The notes below the pieces were generated by a model. It saw only the letters and a list, made by a program, of their open reading frames with translations. It ran no database searches and had not been told where the DNA came from. A DNA stretch of 60,000 nt from Takakia lepidozioides (Eukaryota; Streptophyta; Takakiopsida; Takakiales; Takakiaceae), in assembly GCA_030704615.1 (NCBI GenBank), contig CM060733.1, forward strand, positions 64,916,001 through 64,976,000. The letters are read 5' to 3'. The position numbers and the translations under genes are program-made. Within the stretch, counting starts at the first letter, position 1. The number at the start of each line of letters is the position of its first letter. Below, piece by piece: positions 12,641 to 22,854 of the stretch.

Positions 12641-13882
12641 AAAACACCCAAGCAAATGAATGGACGAGTGCCAGTGTCATAATCACCTTCTTCCCTTCCG
12701 ACCGAAGGCCCAGTGTGTTGATGCACGTCCACTTCTTTTTCAGAATCGGGACGGCGCTCTTGCGGGTCCACTTCGCAATTCCTGTCTGAGTGTTTTTTCC
12801 TCTGCTCGCTAGGACAACCACACAGCCTCTGTCGTCCAACACCATGCGGGCAAGCCCGAATCCTTTCTTCCAAAAGTCCTCCGAGTACCTGTTCCAAGAT
12901 GGCAAAGCTTGCAGTCCTTCCACAGGCTCTCCGTCTGGAATATCCAAGATGATCATATCGCAAGACCACTCAGTGGCATTTCCGCCCCTCCTACAATCCT
13001 TGTCTGCACACACCCTCTCAAAGAACGAGACCATATTCTGAAATCCTGGGGTGTCGGAAGGCTCTTCGGCAGTCGCCTTCTTCAGTGCTCTGCCCTTCAG
13101 ACCCTCCATGGTCTTCATGTATGCCAACTTGGCTGCCCATCCATCCAAAGCCGCCAAGAAACTCTCATTTACACACTGGACTACTGTTTCGGGAGCCACT
13201 TTCGGCCTCTTCATTTCCACCGGCTCGAAAGGGTGCCCCCCTGGGGGGTTGAAGAGTGCCTTCTTTGCCGAGCCAGTTCTCGTGCCTCTCGTGACAACGG
13301 TGGGCACATGGGAGGCAGCCTGCGTTTGGGGGGGTGGGCTGGTTGCAAAGTCTCCATCGGAGTCCTCTTCCTCACCCTCTTCCTGAACAGGCTGTTTCTG
13401 CTTCTTCGTTTTGGCGGGTGTCACAACAGCTGCTCCTTGCTGGCGAGTCCTCTTCTTTGACCCCTTCTGTTGGGCCTGCACAGTTGCATCCACCGTCATT
13501 TGTGCCATCTCAGCTGCCTTTCTGGATTCTTCCAGAGCAGCAGATTCCTTTGCCGACTTTGGCCCAGCAGGGACACGTTTCCTTTCTCTTCTCTTTCTGC
13601 CAAGGCGTGCAGATCTTTCTCAGACTCGTCAACAATACCGCCAGACATATCCAGGTACCAGGGGCATCCAACGAGATGCGCGGGATGCCATTGTTTCTGC
13701 ATCTCGGGTGTGTAGACACAGCTTGGGCCCGCCACGGTCCAAGCCATGAAGAACGGGGGCTCTTGAGCCAGGGCCCCTGTCTGAAGGAGCATGTATTTCA
13801 TATACCTGCAAGGCAGTCAGCATGCGTGAGCATAAGATTGGACAAACCTACTCGCAGAGTGCCACCAAAAACATAAAATGCG

Positions 13883-13902
13883 AATGCGGTGCCGCATTTC
13901 CG
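13883..13902. repeat. Palindrome in intron 5 of the ParB-methyltransferase gene
   Basis: AATGCGG and CCGCATT flank a TG centre inside intron 13806-13910, close to the splice donor at 13905-13910. Confidence 0.7.
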
Positions 13903-15085
13903 AGACAAACCTCGTAACCAGGCTTCGCATACAAGGGCAGCTGTGCTTCACCTGTAAACAATTCGCATTGCAGCTTTCCCCGCTCCCTCCTGGTGTGTAA
14001 ACTCCACGCTCCTTCTTGCTGTCTGTAGCTCTCTGGCGAAAAGGTTGTCCTTGTACGCACATCTGAAACGTGTCACGTAGTCTTCCAATGTCTGTGTTCC
14101 ATCCCATTTGACGTACAAGCCGAACGAATTTGTGTGCATTACGACTTGCTCCTTCGCATTCAACATTACCTGCGATTCCCAAATGCATTGTCACGTAGCA
14201 GTTCAGGGAATTCATTTCAGAAAAGCAAATCTGGGGAAGTACCTTGAATTACCTGGAACCACCAAGTCATGCGTTGAGCCACACATCCACTGCAGGGTCG
14301 GAAACTTCGAGTGGAAAAGACCACATTGTCCTTATGCTCTCGGATGCATTCCAGATCGACAGCCATCGTGTCTGCCATTTCCGATCCAATGTCAGGAGCT
14401 GGAAGAGGGTGGCTATTGCTAGGAAGGAACTTCAGTGCATTGAAACCTCACCTTCTCTTTCGCCTCAACACATGCCGTTGAGAGGTGATGCAGTTTCTCC
14501 AATTGCATGGTCGGGCTGCATGGCCCGAGAATAGTGTTTTGCAATCTCGGGGATGAAGTCCTTTCCAAGTGCCGGATCTGCAATTGCCACCAGCTTCACA
14601 AGCTTTGACTTGTATTTGGTTCTGGACTTGACACCGGCTTCCTTCAAGTGCTCAGTCAATGACTGCATCGTTTTCACCTGCCCCTCACTTTCCATGAAGA
14701 AGCGTTTGGCATGGGCCAAATCCAGCTTGATGTTTGACTGCCAACAAAAACATGCAGAAGCGTTACATTCGATTCATGTGGAAAGATTACTGGAAATTGG
14801 GGAGGATGAGCAGAGGGAAATTGGAGGACGACTTACTTCGTATATCACCTCCACCATTCCATCCATAGTGAGACGATACCATGTTCGGTCCGTTTTTGCA
14901 ACGGCTTTCTGAATCAGCTCGGGCTCCAGCATTTCCGCAAACATCTGGGATCAGTGAGACCAGTTTTCCTCACCCTGTACAGCATATGTGCCATGTGGGT
15001 ATGCACGTACGCATTCTCAGTGACCCTGCAAGGCACACTCTCCAGTTCAATACACGGAAGCACGGAAACAAACCAGAATGGAAAC

Positions 15086-15109
15086 CGAAAATGCGGCACC
15101 GCATTTCGA
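15086..15109. repeat. Palindrome in intron 1 of the ParB-methyltransferase gene
   Basis: GAAAATGCGG and CCGCATTTCG flank a CA centre inside intron 15026-15139 (114 bp). Confidence 0.7.
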
Positions 15110-16576
15110 AACGTGCTAGGGAGGGTATGAGTATCTTACGAGTTGAGGTCCGCCATGGCATTCTTGAGCAGGGAGGAGTCTGCCGCCTTCACCTTGAGGA
15201 TGACACCACTCCACCATGTAATGCCAGCCAATGTGCTTGGCATGGTTCTGCTTGATGTACTCCCACCAGGCAAGAAATCGGTGATTCCCGTCCCACACAA
15301 AGAACATTTTACCCGACATATGGCCGAAGTCTGGATCACCCTTCAGCGTCGCCTTGAATTCGTCGTTGCGCGTGTGCCAGTGGGTATCCCACGTTGACAA
15401 TTCATCGGCAGTGGGTCCACGAGTTTCGCCGTCCTCATTCTCAAGGGAAACGTAAAATGCTGCGATCCGAGACGGTACCCTTCTCGAAAAGCGAACTTGA
15501 GCTTATCCACATTCCGGGAAGGGCCTGCCTGACGATGGGAAGGGAGACCATGCGACAGAGTGGATTCAAAGAGTCCGCTGGAATACCCTGCTGCCCAGAA
15601 CTCTGCCAATGCTACTGTGTGTCTCCTCCATTGCCTTCGCTACAGCAGAGACGGCCCCAACATCTGCAGGCGGGAAATCCTCCAGGAACTGAGCTTCAGC
15701 TCGTGGAAGCGGTTTTGCGAGAGATTGTTTGGCTGTCGCCCTGATTGCCTTCTGCTTCCTCATCCTTGCAGGTGAAGGTGTCTGCTGCAATTGAATCTGT
15801 CTTTTATCCTGCTGCTTCATTCGCGTTGGTGGGGGGGAAATGGCCTGAGCCGGTTCAGAAACCAGTAGGGGGACGGGTTGCTTCTTCTCGACTTGGCTGG
15901 AGAAGGGCCCGACCCCTGCTGGCGATTCTCCATGACCGGAGAACGAGTCAGTCGTCGATCTCTGGGGCTTTGAACTTGCCCTTCGAAACAGCGTCTTTGA
16001 AACACACAGGCTAGGCCCGGCATAATACCCGCGGCTCGGGGATCGGGGTGGGGTACGTGCTGCAGCTAGCTCCACGGACTCTTCCTGCGGCTCTTCGGAT
16101 TCCTGCGATCCCTCTAGCACGTCCACCTTTCCTGTTAGGCATGCAAACATGTTCTGCATTCAAGTCTCCTAGCATTCAGTCTAAGAATTACAGAAGCAAA
16201 ATGGGGGGTTCGGTGGTGCTCGATCAGCTGCGCGCAGCCCGATCGCATGGAGCTCTCACTGGTGGTGGTGGGTTGCCAAAGTGGCCTGCTGCTTGGGGAC
16301 TAAGGAGACACGACAAAAGTAGATGAAACGGCGGTGATGCACCACTTGGGTTCGAAAGGGTTGGACGAAAGTGTCTCCTCGTGGCTTTGCGTCATTACGA
16401 AATTCGAATCGTCCAGGGTACGCCTGCCGTTCGAAAAACAAACATCATTATCCAACGGTCAGGCTGCGCCGCCTCATGCCACTTCAACCAGATAGAGTGC
16501 AGAATGTGCGCAATTACGTTGCTCCACGTGTTTCACATTTCAAGGCATTTCCGTCCAGCGTCTGATGAGTGGAGTG

Positions 16577-16995
16577 AAAATGCGAATGCGCGCGCCGCAT
16601 TTCCGTTAAGTACCATCACGAAGCTACACATCCGTACTTGTGGAAGAACAAAATGCGGCACCGCATTTCCATTCTACCTTCACATACCTTAGTTGTTGAA
16701 CGGAAATACGGTTGCCGCATTTCCGTCCCACAACTCATGTATGAGATACAAAAGGGAAATGCGGGCGCCGCATTTCCGTTCTAGAATGTCGGAAGGTGCG
16801 ACTCGGACGGAAATGCAGTGCAGCATTTCTGTTCCCGTTGTTCACGATTTTCAGTCTGAATGGAAATACGGGGGTACCGCATTTCCGTTCTGATAGAGTA
16901 TTGAGGTCTGACCTGGCGAAAATGCGCGTTGCCGCATTTTCGTTCACAGCTCCATGCCTCACATACAAAACGGAAATGCGGCATTTCCCTTTTGC
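16577..16995. repeat. Palindrome array, copy A (8 units)
   Basis: Eight versions of the GGAAATGCGG...CCGCATTTCC inverted repeat occur near 16577, 16650, 16700, 16755, 16809, 16862, 16916 and 16970, again about 53 bp apart after the first interval. They lie upstream of both the minus-strand ParB-methyltransferase gene and the plus-strand transposase remnant. Five carry 1-3 extra bases at the symmetry axis and one has lost about 5 bases there, compared with copy B. Confidence 0.85.
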
Positions 16996-17010
16996 CGACA
17001 ATGTGTCTTC

Positions 17011-17387
17011 CAGCATGGGAAAGCCCAAGAAATTCCAGATCGCCGTCGCCTTCAACCGAGGATTTCGTGCGAGAAGAAATTCCACGCTCCCTTGCCCCAG
17101 ATTCCGCCCGCTGTTATGCAGTATGGCCAAGCCATTGTGGAGACGACTGTGTCTGCATCAAGTGGAGAATTGCTCGCACAAAGCCGTCGTTTCGAGGAAG
17201 GTGTCCGCAATTCGTGTGGATACACGGCAACGTTGGTTAGAGATGATAAGGAGGAATCCAGATGGGCTTGTCCCTGCGTGCTCCTACTTTACAGGAAGAT
17301 GTGGCCATGCAAAGTTTGCCGGAGGCGAAACCACCGCAGGTTCGGTCGAAGCACGACATTATGGACTGTGCGTGTATGGAAAAGCCC
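17011..17387 (+). pseudogene. SWIM transposase tail fragment, copy A
   Basis: The sequence from ATGTGTCTTCCAGCA onward is a diverged copy of 33062-33435, the region between the catalytic part and the SWIM finger of the copy B transposase. The upstream exons are missing: the palindrome array joins directly to this segment at a short shared TTGCCG stretch. One-base indels break the frame, and the N gap ends it. Confidence 0.75.
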
Positions 17388-17887
17388 NNNNNNNNNNNNN
17401 NNNNNNNNNNNNNNNNNNNNNNNNNNNNNNNNNNNNNNNNNNNNNNNNNNNNNNNNNNNNNNNNNNNNNNNNNNNNNNNNNNNNNNNNNNNNNNNNNNNN
17501 NNNNNNNNNNNNNNNNNNNNNNNNNNNNNNNNNNNNNNNNNNNNNNNNNNNNNNNNNNNNNNNNNNNNNNNNNNNNNNNNNNNNNNNNNNNNNNNNNNNN
17601 NNNNNNNNNNNNNNNNNNNNNNNNNNNNNNNNNNNNNNNNNNNNNNNNNNNNNNNNNNNNNNNNNNNNNNNNNNNNNNNNNNNNNNNNNNNNNNNNNNNN
17701 NNNNNNNNNNNNNNNNNNNNNNNNNNNNNNNNNNNNNNNNNNNNNNNNNNNNNNNNNNNNNNNNNNNNNNNNNNNNNNNNNNNNNNNNNNNNNNNNNNNN
17801 NNNNNNNNNNNNNNNNNNNNNNNNNNNNNNNNNNNNNNNNNNNNNNNNNNNNNNNNNNNNNNNNNNNNNNNNNNNNNNNNNNNNNNN
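17388..17887. other. Assembly gap (500 N)
   Basis: Exactly 500 N; the identical size of the gap at 45888-46387 suggests a placeholder of unknown true length. Order and orientation across it are assembly inferences. Confidence 1.
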
Positions 17888-19319
17888 GCCATTGGGATTA
17901 ATAAGAGGAGTTAAGATACAGATACAGAAAATGATCTTTATGATCACAGTAACTGTATTAAAAATGGATGAAGTCATGGAGGCTTACTCCTTATTATTGG
18001 GACGTCCGTGGCTGAAACAGGCCAGGGTATTCCATGACTGGAATTCTCAGTTACTAACCGTGCATAATGGGATACACGAGATACAAATTACCACAAAGAA
18101 ATCTAGTAGATTACCTGCTACAAGAAGACCTCGAGGAGTCAGAGAGTATGACTGGAGAGGAGGACTGGATGAGGAGCAGGAAGCTACCCTATTTGCTGCA
18201 CACCCAGAGTGGGAGCAGGTTGCGGAGATGCGGCTGGAAAGCCTAAGTTGTTTGAGAGGTATCTGCTGTGGTGTAGTGACAGCAACACCAACTGAAGAGG
18301 AAACCAGCATTTACCCATCACATTTCTATGAAGAAAGAGAAGGAGAAATAGAAATCCTAGAAGAACCAGCCACTGTGAGCTTACAGGTTGAAGTGGTGAC
18401 TGGTTGGACAATCACAGCTGATGAGCAGGTGAGAGAAGTAAATGTGGGAACTAAAGAGGAACCGAGGATGGTGAAAGTAGGAGCTGATTTGGAGCCGGAA
18501 TTCTTCGAAGAAGCTAAAATCTTGTTCATCAAATACAGAGATGTATTTGCTTGGAGCTATGAGGATCTAAAAGGGATACCACCTGAAGTCTGTCAGCATA
18601 AGATTGAACTGGAACCAGGGTCAGTACCAATCAAGCAGGCGAGATGCAGGATGAGAGGTCTGGGCCTGAATCCAGAGAAGTGTACTTTCTGTGTGAACTC
18701 AGGGGTGCTTCTGGGACACATTGTGTGTAAGAAGGGACTCCTTGTGGATCCCAGAAAGACAGAGTCCATTAAAGCCTCTCCACCACCAGTGAATGTTAAA
18801 AGTCTACGAAGATTCCTTGGGCAAACCAGTTATTACAGGAGATTTGTCAAAAGGTATGCACAAATAGCAGCACCATTGAGCAAACTACTGAAGAAAGATG
18901 CAGTGTTTGCCTGGACAGCGGAATGTCAACAGGCATTTGAGGAACTTACACTGTCAGTAACAACTACACCTGTGCTGATTAACCCTCACTGGCATGTAGT
19001 ATTCCATGTTCACTGCGATGCATCAGGAGAAGCGTTGGGAGCGGTGTTAGCCCAGAATGTTACAGGGAATATAGATTCACCTGTGTACTATGCTAGCCGG
19101 TTGATGAACAGTGCTGAGAGGAACTATAGCACAACGGAAAGAGAAGCATTGGCAATGATCTATGCAGTGAAGAAATTCAGGCATTACCTGTTGGGCAAGA
19201 AGTTTATGTTCTATGTGGATCACCAGGCTCTGATATACCTGGTAAACAAACCTCTGATAAGCGGAAGAATAGCAAGATGGTTGATAATCTTGCACGAGTT
19301 TGAGTTCGAGGTTGTTTAA
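17888..19319 (+). pseudogene. pol: Protease-RT-RNase H of gypsy copy A, RT core deleted
   Basis: The frame opens in the gap with the protease C-terminus (YSLLLGRPWL), passes a linker, and enters the RT N-terminus (VFAWSYEDLKGIP, CQHKIELEPG). At about 18644 it jumps to CRMRGLGLNPEKCTFCVNSG. Comparison with copy B shows an in-frame loss of about 510 bp (B 44703-45213) that removes the RT fingers and palm including the LDD catalytic motif. RNase H follows (FHVHCDASGEALGAVLAQ, FYVDHQALIYL). The frame ends at TAA 19317-19319, where copy B has TAC. This copy cannot supply its own reverse transcriptase. Confidence 0.85.
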
Positions 19320-21719
19320 AAGCCTGGAAGACTGCATCTTGTGGCGGATCATTTGTCACGATTGTCAACAGGAGAACCAGCCACAGGAATAGATGATCAA
19401 TTACCAGATGTGAGTCTCTTTGCAGTGGAGGTGCAGGGAAGTGCAGATGACTGGTTAGATTGGCAGTGGCCAATCAGATACTACCTTGTTCATGGTCAGT
19501 GCCCACCTAGTTATGGTAAGGAGCAGAGGAAGAGAATCGCTATCAAAGCTTTACCTTATACTATGGTAGGAAGCGGAATGTATAAGTTAGGACCTGATGG
19601 AGTACTAAAACGATGCTTGTACCACCATGAAGTGAATAAAGTTTTGGCGGAAGTTCATAAAGGAGTGGCGGGAGGTCATTTTGGAGAAGAGACTACCAGT
19701 AGAAAGATACTACTCGCAGGATACTGGTGGCCTACTTTGTTCAAAGATGTACACGAGTATTGTCAGAAGTGTGATGAATGTCAGAGGCTAGGACCTTTGC
19801 AGAGATCTGGAAGGATGGCCTTGCATCCTACAATGCCTACGGAACCATTTCAGAAATGGGGACTAGACTTTGTTGGACCAATTAACCCACCATCCAAGAA
19901 TACACGAAACAGGTACATAATTACAGCCACTGATTATACTACAAAGTGGGTGGAAGCTAAAGCTTTGAGGGACAACACAGCCAAGTCCACAGCAAGGTTC
20001 CTGTACGAGAACATACTTACACGATTTGGCTGTCCCTTAGAATTTATCAGTGATCAAGGAAGTCACTTCATGAATGCGACCATTGAGTTGTTGACTAAAG
20101 AGTTTATGATTGTGCATAGAAAGAGTACAACATATTACCCACAGGGTAATGGGCAGGCAGAGGCTACCAACAAAATACTATGTACTATCTTGGCTAAGAT
20201 AGTCAATGCAAACAGAACGGATTGGGATACAAAGCTGCTGACAGCTTTGTGGTCATACAGGACTTCATATAAAGTCACCACTAACTATACACCATTCCAA
20301 TTAGTTTATGGTATGGAAGCCTTACTTCCAGTGGAATTCCTGTTACCTACCATGAGAACGGAGTGGGGAAAGAGAATGGAATTGCAAGACTCCATCGAGG
20401 TCAGGAAACATGAATTATACCATGTGGAAGAAGTACGTGCTGATGCAGCTCATAATATGACCAGAATTCAGATGAAGCGAAAGGAACAGTTTAATGAAGG
20501 CAAGTTAAAGACTTTTAAGACGGGGGATTTGGTTCTATGGTTGCAGAAGAAAGGAAAGATTCAAGCTTCTAAGCTTAAATCACCGTGGAAAGGACCTTAT
20601 GTCATACAAAAGATGTATGATAACAACACCGCCATAATACAAACCATTAACAAAGAAATGCTGGGAAGAGTCAATGCAAATAAGTTGAAGGGGTACAATG
20701 GTATCCATGACAAACCCTTGCAGCATGATTTGCATGTTGAACCGCAAGAGCAGTCACGGGCTGCACCAGTGTTACGAACGGAGTATAGAGCACTTGTCGC
20801 TAGGCCCAGCATATATGACCAGGGTGGGCAAAACAAACGTGACACAGCCTATCACAGCCCATCACGACGTGACACAACCTATCACAGCCCATCACAACGT
20901 GACACAGCCTATCACAGCCCAGCACGGCGCAACACAGCCTATCACAACCTACCACAGCGTGTCACAGCCTATCACAGCTTACCACAGTGCATCACAGCCT
21001 ATCACAGCGTAACACAGTATGACACAGCCTGTCACAGCTCAACACAGCCTACTAAAGTTACACGATCCATAGAATCAGTGACAAGTGGACGCATAATAAC
21101 TTCAGGAAAATGGCTGACGGAAGAGGAAACGGAAATTACTTTAAAAATAGACACGTGGAGGTCAGGGCGCGACACACAACCGAGAAGGAAGTGCAAGAAC
21201 AGGTGTCAAAAAGAAAGAGGACAAGAACGGCCGTCAAAAGGTATGAAAGGCGGACCCATTAATGAGTACGGAAAAAGGGAAACGGAACGAACGGCAAGTA
21301 CAGAAAAGCGGAATTCTTGTCACATGTGTGATCCTAGTGGACTATCCAACAGGGAAAGTCCACTAAAGAAGATAAAATCTAAAATCCAGTCACAGCGGAT
21401 ACAGCCAATAGAAAACCAGAGAAATGATCAAGAAAATGGAGGGAAATTGAGCGCAAGAGGCGGCGTCGTTCTGAGTAACGGGCGTCTCGACAGGACAGAC
21501 CATCAATGCTATACCTTGGAAACTATGGAGGAACTAACAGACTATACGCTCGCAATATTACTTACGCAGTGGCATAGACACGAAAGGACAGAGCAGAGCT
21601 TTTCTCTTGAGCGATGCTTGCAAGCCCCGCAGGCTTACAAGAAATTACCCATAGCTTTCTGCGGCAACCATACGTTTATGCTTTGTGCACTACAGGCATT
21701 CCTACAAACAGTTCGGTGA
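19320..21719 (+). CDS. pol: RNase H end, integrase and repeat-rich tail of gypsy copy A
   Basis: The frame directly continues the preceding one after its nonsense codon; the first ATG is at 19341 (ADHLSRL motif). The integrase H2C2 finger (HEVNKVLAEVHKGVAGGH, CQKCDECQR) and core follow, with catalytic residues in LDFVGPINPP, ISDQGSHF and NGQAEATNK. A C-terminal module with FKTGDLVLW and GPYVIQKMYD comes next. Instead of ending there, the frame runs through a tandem repeat of about 10 residues (RDTAYHSPSQ-like) and a basic linker into an unrecognised domain (YTLAILLTQWHRHERTEQSF). A deletion of about 14 bases near 21704 relative to copy B shifts it to a stop. Confidence 0.85.
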   Translation, partial: KPGRLHLVADHLSRLSTGEPATGIDDQLPDVSLFAVEVQGSADDWLDWQWPIRYYLVHGQCPPSYGKEQRKRIAIKALPYTMVGSGMYKLGPDGVLKRCLYHHEVNKVLAEVHKGVAGGHFGEETTSRKILLAGYWWPTLFKDVHEYCQKCDECQRLGPLQRSGRMALHPTMPTEPFQKWGLDFVGPINPPSKNTRNRYIITATDYTTKWVEAKALRDNTAKSTARFLYENILTRFGCPLEFISDQGSHFMNATIELLTKEFMIVHRKSTTYYPQGNGQAEATNKILCTILAKIVNANRTDWDTKLLTALWSYRTSYKVTTNYTPFQLVYGMEALLPVEFLLPTMRTEWGKRMELQDSIEVRKHELYHVEEVRADAAHNMTRIQMKRKEQFNEGKLKTFKTGDLVLWLQKKGKIQASKLKSPWKGPYVIQKMYDNNTAIIQTINKEMLGRVNANKLKGYNGIHDKPLQHDLHVEPQEQSRAAPVLRTEYRALVARPSIYDQGGQNKRDTAYHSPSRRDTTYHSPSQRDTAYHSPARRNTAYHNLPQRVTAYHSLPQCITAYHSVTQYDTACHSSTQPTKVTRSIESVTSGRIITSGKWLTEEETEITLKIDTWRSGRDTQPRRKCKNRCQKERGQERPSKGMKGGPINEYGKRETERTASTEKRNSCHMCDPSGLSNRESPLKKIKSKIQSQRIQPIENQRNDQENGGKLSARGGVVLSNGRLDRTDHQCYTLETMEELTDYTLAILLTQWHRHERTEQSFSLERCLQAPQAYKKLPIAFCGNHTFMLCALQAFLQTVR
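20836..21055 (+). repeat. CACAGC-type 30-bp tandem repeat in pol tail
   Basis: Units of the form CGTGACACAGCCTATCACAG are repeated about seven times with point changes and read in frame as a 10-residue peptide repeat. Copy B has the same block at about 42297-42500. The unit is built from the same GACACAGCC/GTCACAGCC words as the repeat in the LTR. Confidence 0.8.
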
Positions 21720-22854
21720 GTCTAAAATGAAGAGAGTGAGAGGCATGGAGGAAATCAGGGTGAAGAGCACCACGATTCTGCAGAAACAAACAATTGCTAC
21801 CCCACAGGCGATATAGATACTGGAGGAGCTGAGATTGCAAGGATTGCAAAGCCTAGATTGGACACTACACCATAGACAGTACATGTTACAATTTTTGCAG
21901 AACTTTGAGCCAAGGACAAGAACAACAACGGTGAAGGGAGTTGAATTAATGATTACTCCCCTATACCTCCAGCAATTGTTTCGATTGCCAGCAGGTGAGG
22001 TGCATGTGGAGAAACACAGGGCAAGACTGCAAATAGGGGACTTATTCCAAGAAGGGAGTTTCTTTAAAACTTAGGGTTATGCTTGTACCAAGGCTGTGTA
22101 CCCAGGGTTAAAAGAGGTAGGCCAGGTATTGAACGTTCTGATTGCCATGAAACAGAACCAACAGTATTTGAGCAGATCCTTCACGGAGGAAATACTCAAA
22201 GGCCTGAAGGGACAAGAGGTACAATGGGCGGACATAATGTACAACGCACTGGTAGAGGAGATGAAAAGATTACAAGGTACTACCGCAAAGTCTCCTATCA
22301 TAGTGTCTGGCCCAATCATTGCTCAAATAATCCTTGATTCTGGCATACTTGATGCACAAGAAAGGAAGGAAATGGGAGTGTTTGAGCCAGAAACAACTGC
22401 AATGGAAGAGCAAGGCTCTTCACACAGTGAGGGTGGACTGGCAGGGCAACCCGAGACTAAGAGGCAGAGACGGGGAAAGACTGTAGTGGCGGATCCACTG
22501 GCTTCACGGATTCCGCATGATAATGTTTCCCAAGCTCATGGCCAGGAAGGGGCACAGCAGCACAGAGAAATGCTATTACTGGAAGTAGGACCTTCAGAGA
22601 GGGAGGAGGAAGTTACTTCTGCATCACAACCATCACAGCCACCTGAACGACTTGTCACAAGGTCACAAGTTATCCATGCAGCTCAACCAAAAATAATTGA
22701 TTTGGAAAGTGAAGGGTTAGATATTCCAACTACAGAACAGATAGTGGCAGAAATAGAGAAGGGGGACCTTCTTTATGAATATTCTGGTCCGGTCAAGGAG
22801 ACAGAAATCCCAGAGGTGCAACAGTTGCCCAAGGAAATCCTGAGGTGCATATAA
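21720..22854 (+). pseudogene. Extra 3' coding region of gypsy copy A, first part
   Basis: I do not recognise this protein. Comparison with copy B (42266-40683) shows one continuous frame. Copy A has in-frame TAG codons at 21814-21816 and 22072-22074 where B has CAG, plus a one-base loss near 22831. Visible content is a folded-looking segment (LHHRQYMLQFLQNFEP, ITPLYLQQLFRLPAG) and then a Glu/Pro-rich region with KRQRRGK, a possible nuclear localisation signal. The position after integrase, in sense orientation, recalls the third ORFs of Athila- or Ogre-like plant elements, but no sequence link to those is claimed. Confidence 0.6.

Larger units (their letters stand above)
12023..16159 (-). pseudogene. 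ParB-like domain fused to permuted amino-methyltransferase-like domain, 8 exons
   Basis: On the minus strand I read eight exons with GT-AG borders: 16159-15140, 15025-14837, 14737-14452, 14398-14253, 14169-13911, 13805-12687, 12590-12326 and 12204-12023, about 1150 residues in all. The N-terminal third is Pro/Gln/Ser-rich and charged. A ParB-like fold is suggested by GKMFFVWDGNHRFLAWWEY (about 15250-15310). The C-terminal part has a Lys-rich acidic linker and then beta-class amino-methyltransferase features in permuted order: CDMIILDIPDG (motif IV position), ARMVLDDRGCVVVL, then RTRSPAFIQTI and VLDLICGTGG (motif I) spanning the last intron. An acidic tail closes it. The usual DPPY-type catalytic tetrad reads DIPD, so activity is doubtful. 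Several one-base frameshifts and a stop near 14260 break this copy. Calls of domain type are by motif only. Confidence 0.6.
12023..17387. mobile_element. ParB-methyltransferase/SWIM transposon, copy A (internally deleted)
   Basis: This region is homologous to 26253-33440. It keeps the full minus-strand ParB-methyltransferase gene, eight palindromes and a fragment of the transposase tail, but lacks about 4 kb in between (the equivalent of most of the palindrome array and the main transposase exons). The right end runs into an N gap. The left end and any terminal inverted repeats were not found. Confidence 0.7.

Noticed and set aside
12909-13876. Plus-strand frames of 183 and 180 residues
   Set aside because: Antisense shadows of exon 6 of the ParB-methyltransferase gene, which has recognisable motifs and splice sites on the minus strand.
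17262-19319. Single 685-residue protein spanning the first N gap
   Set aside because: The frame is joined only through N; the left part is a transposase tail and the right part gypsy protease.
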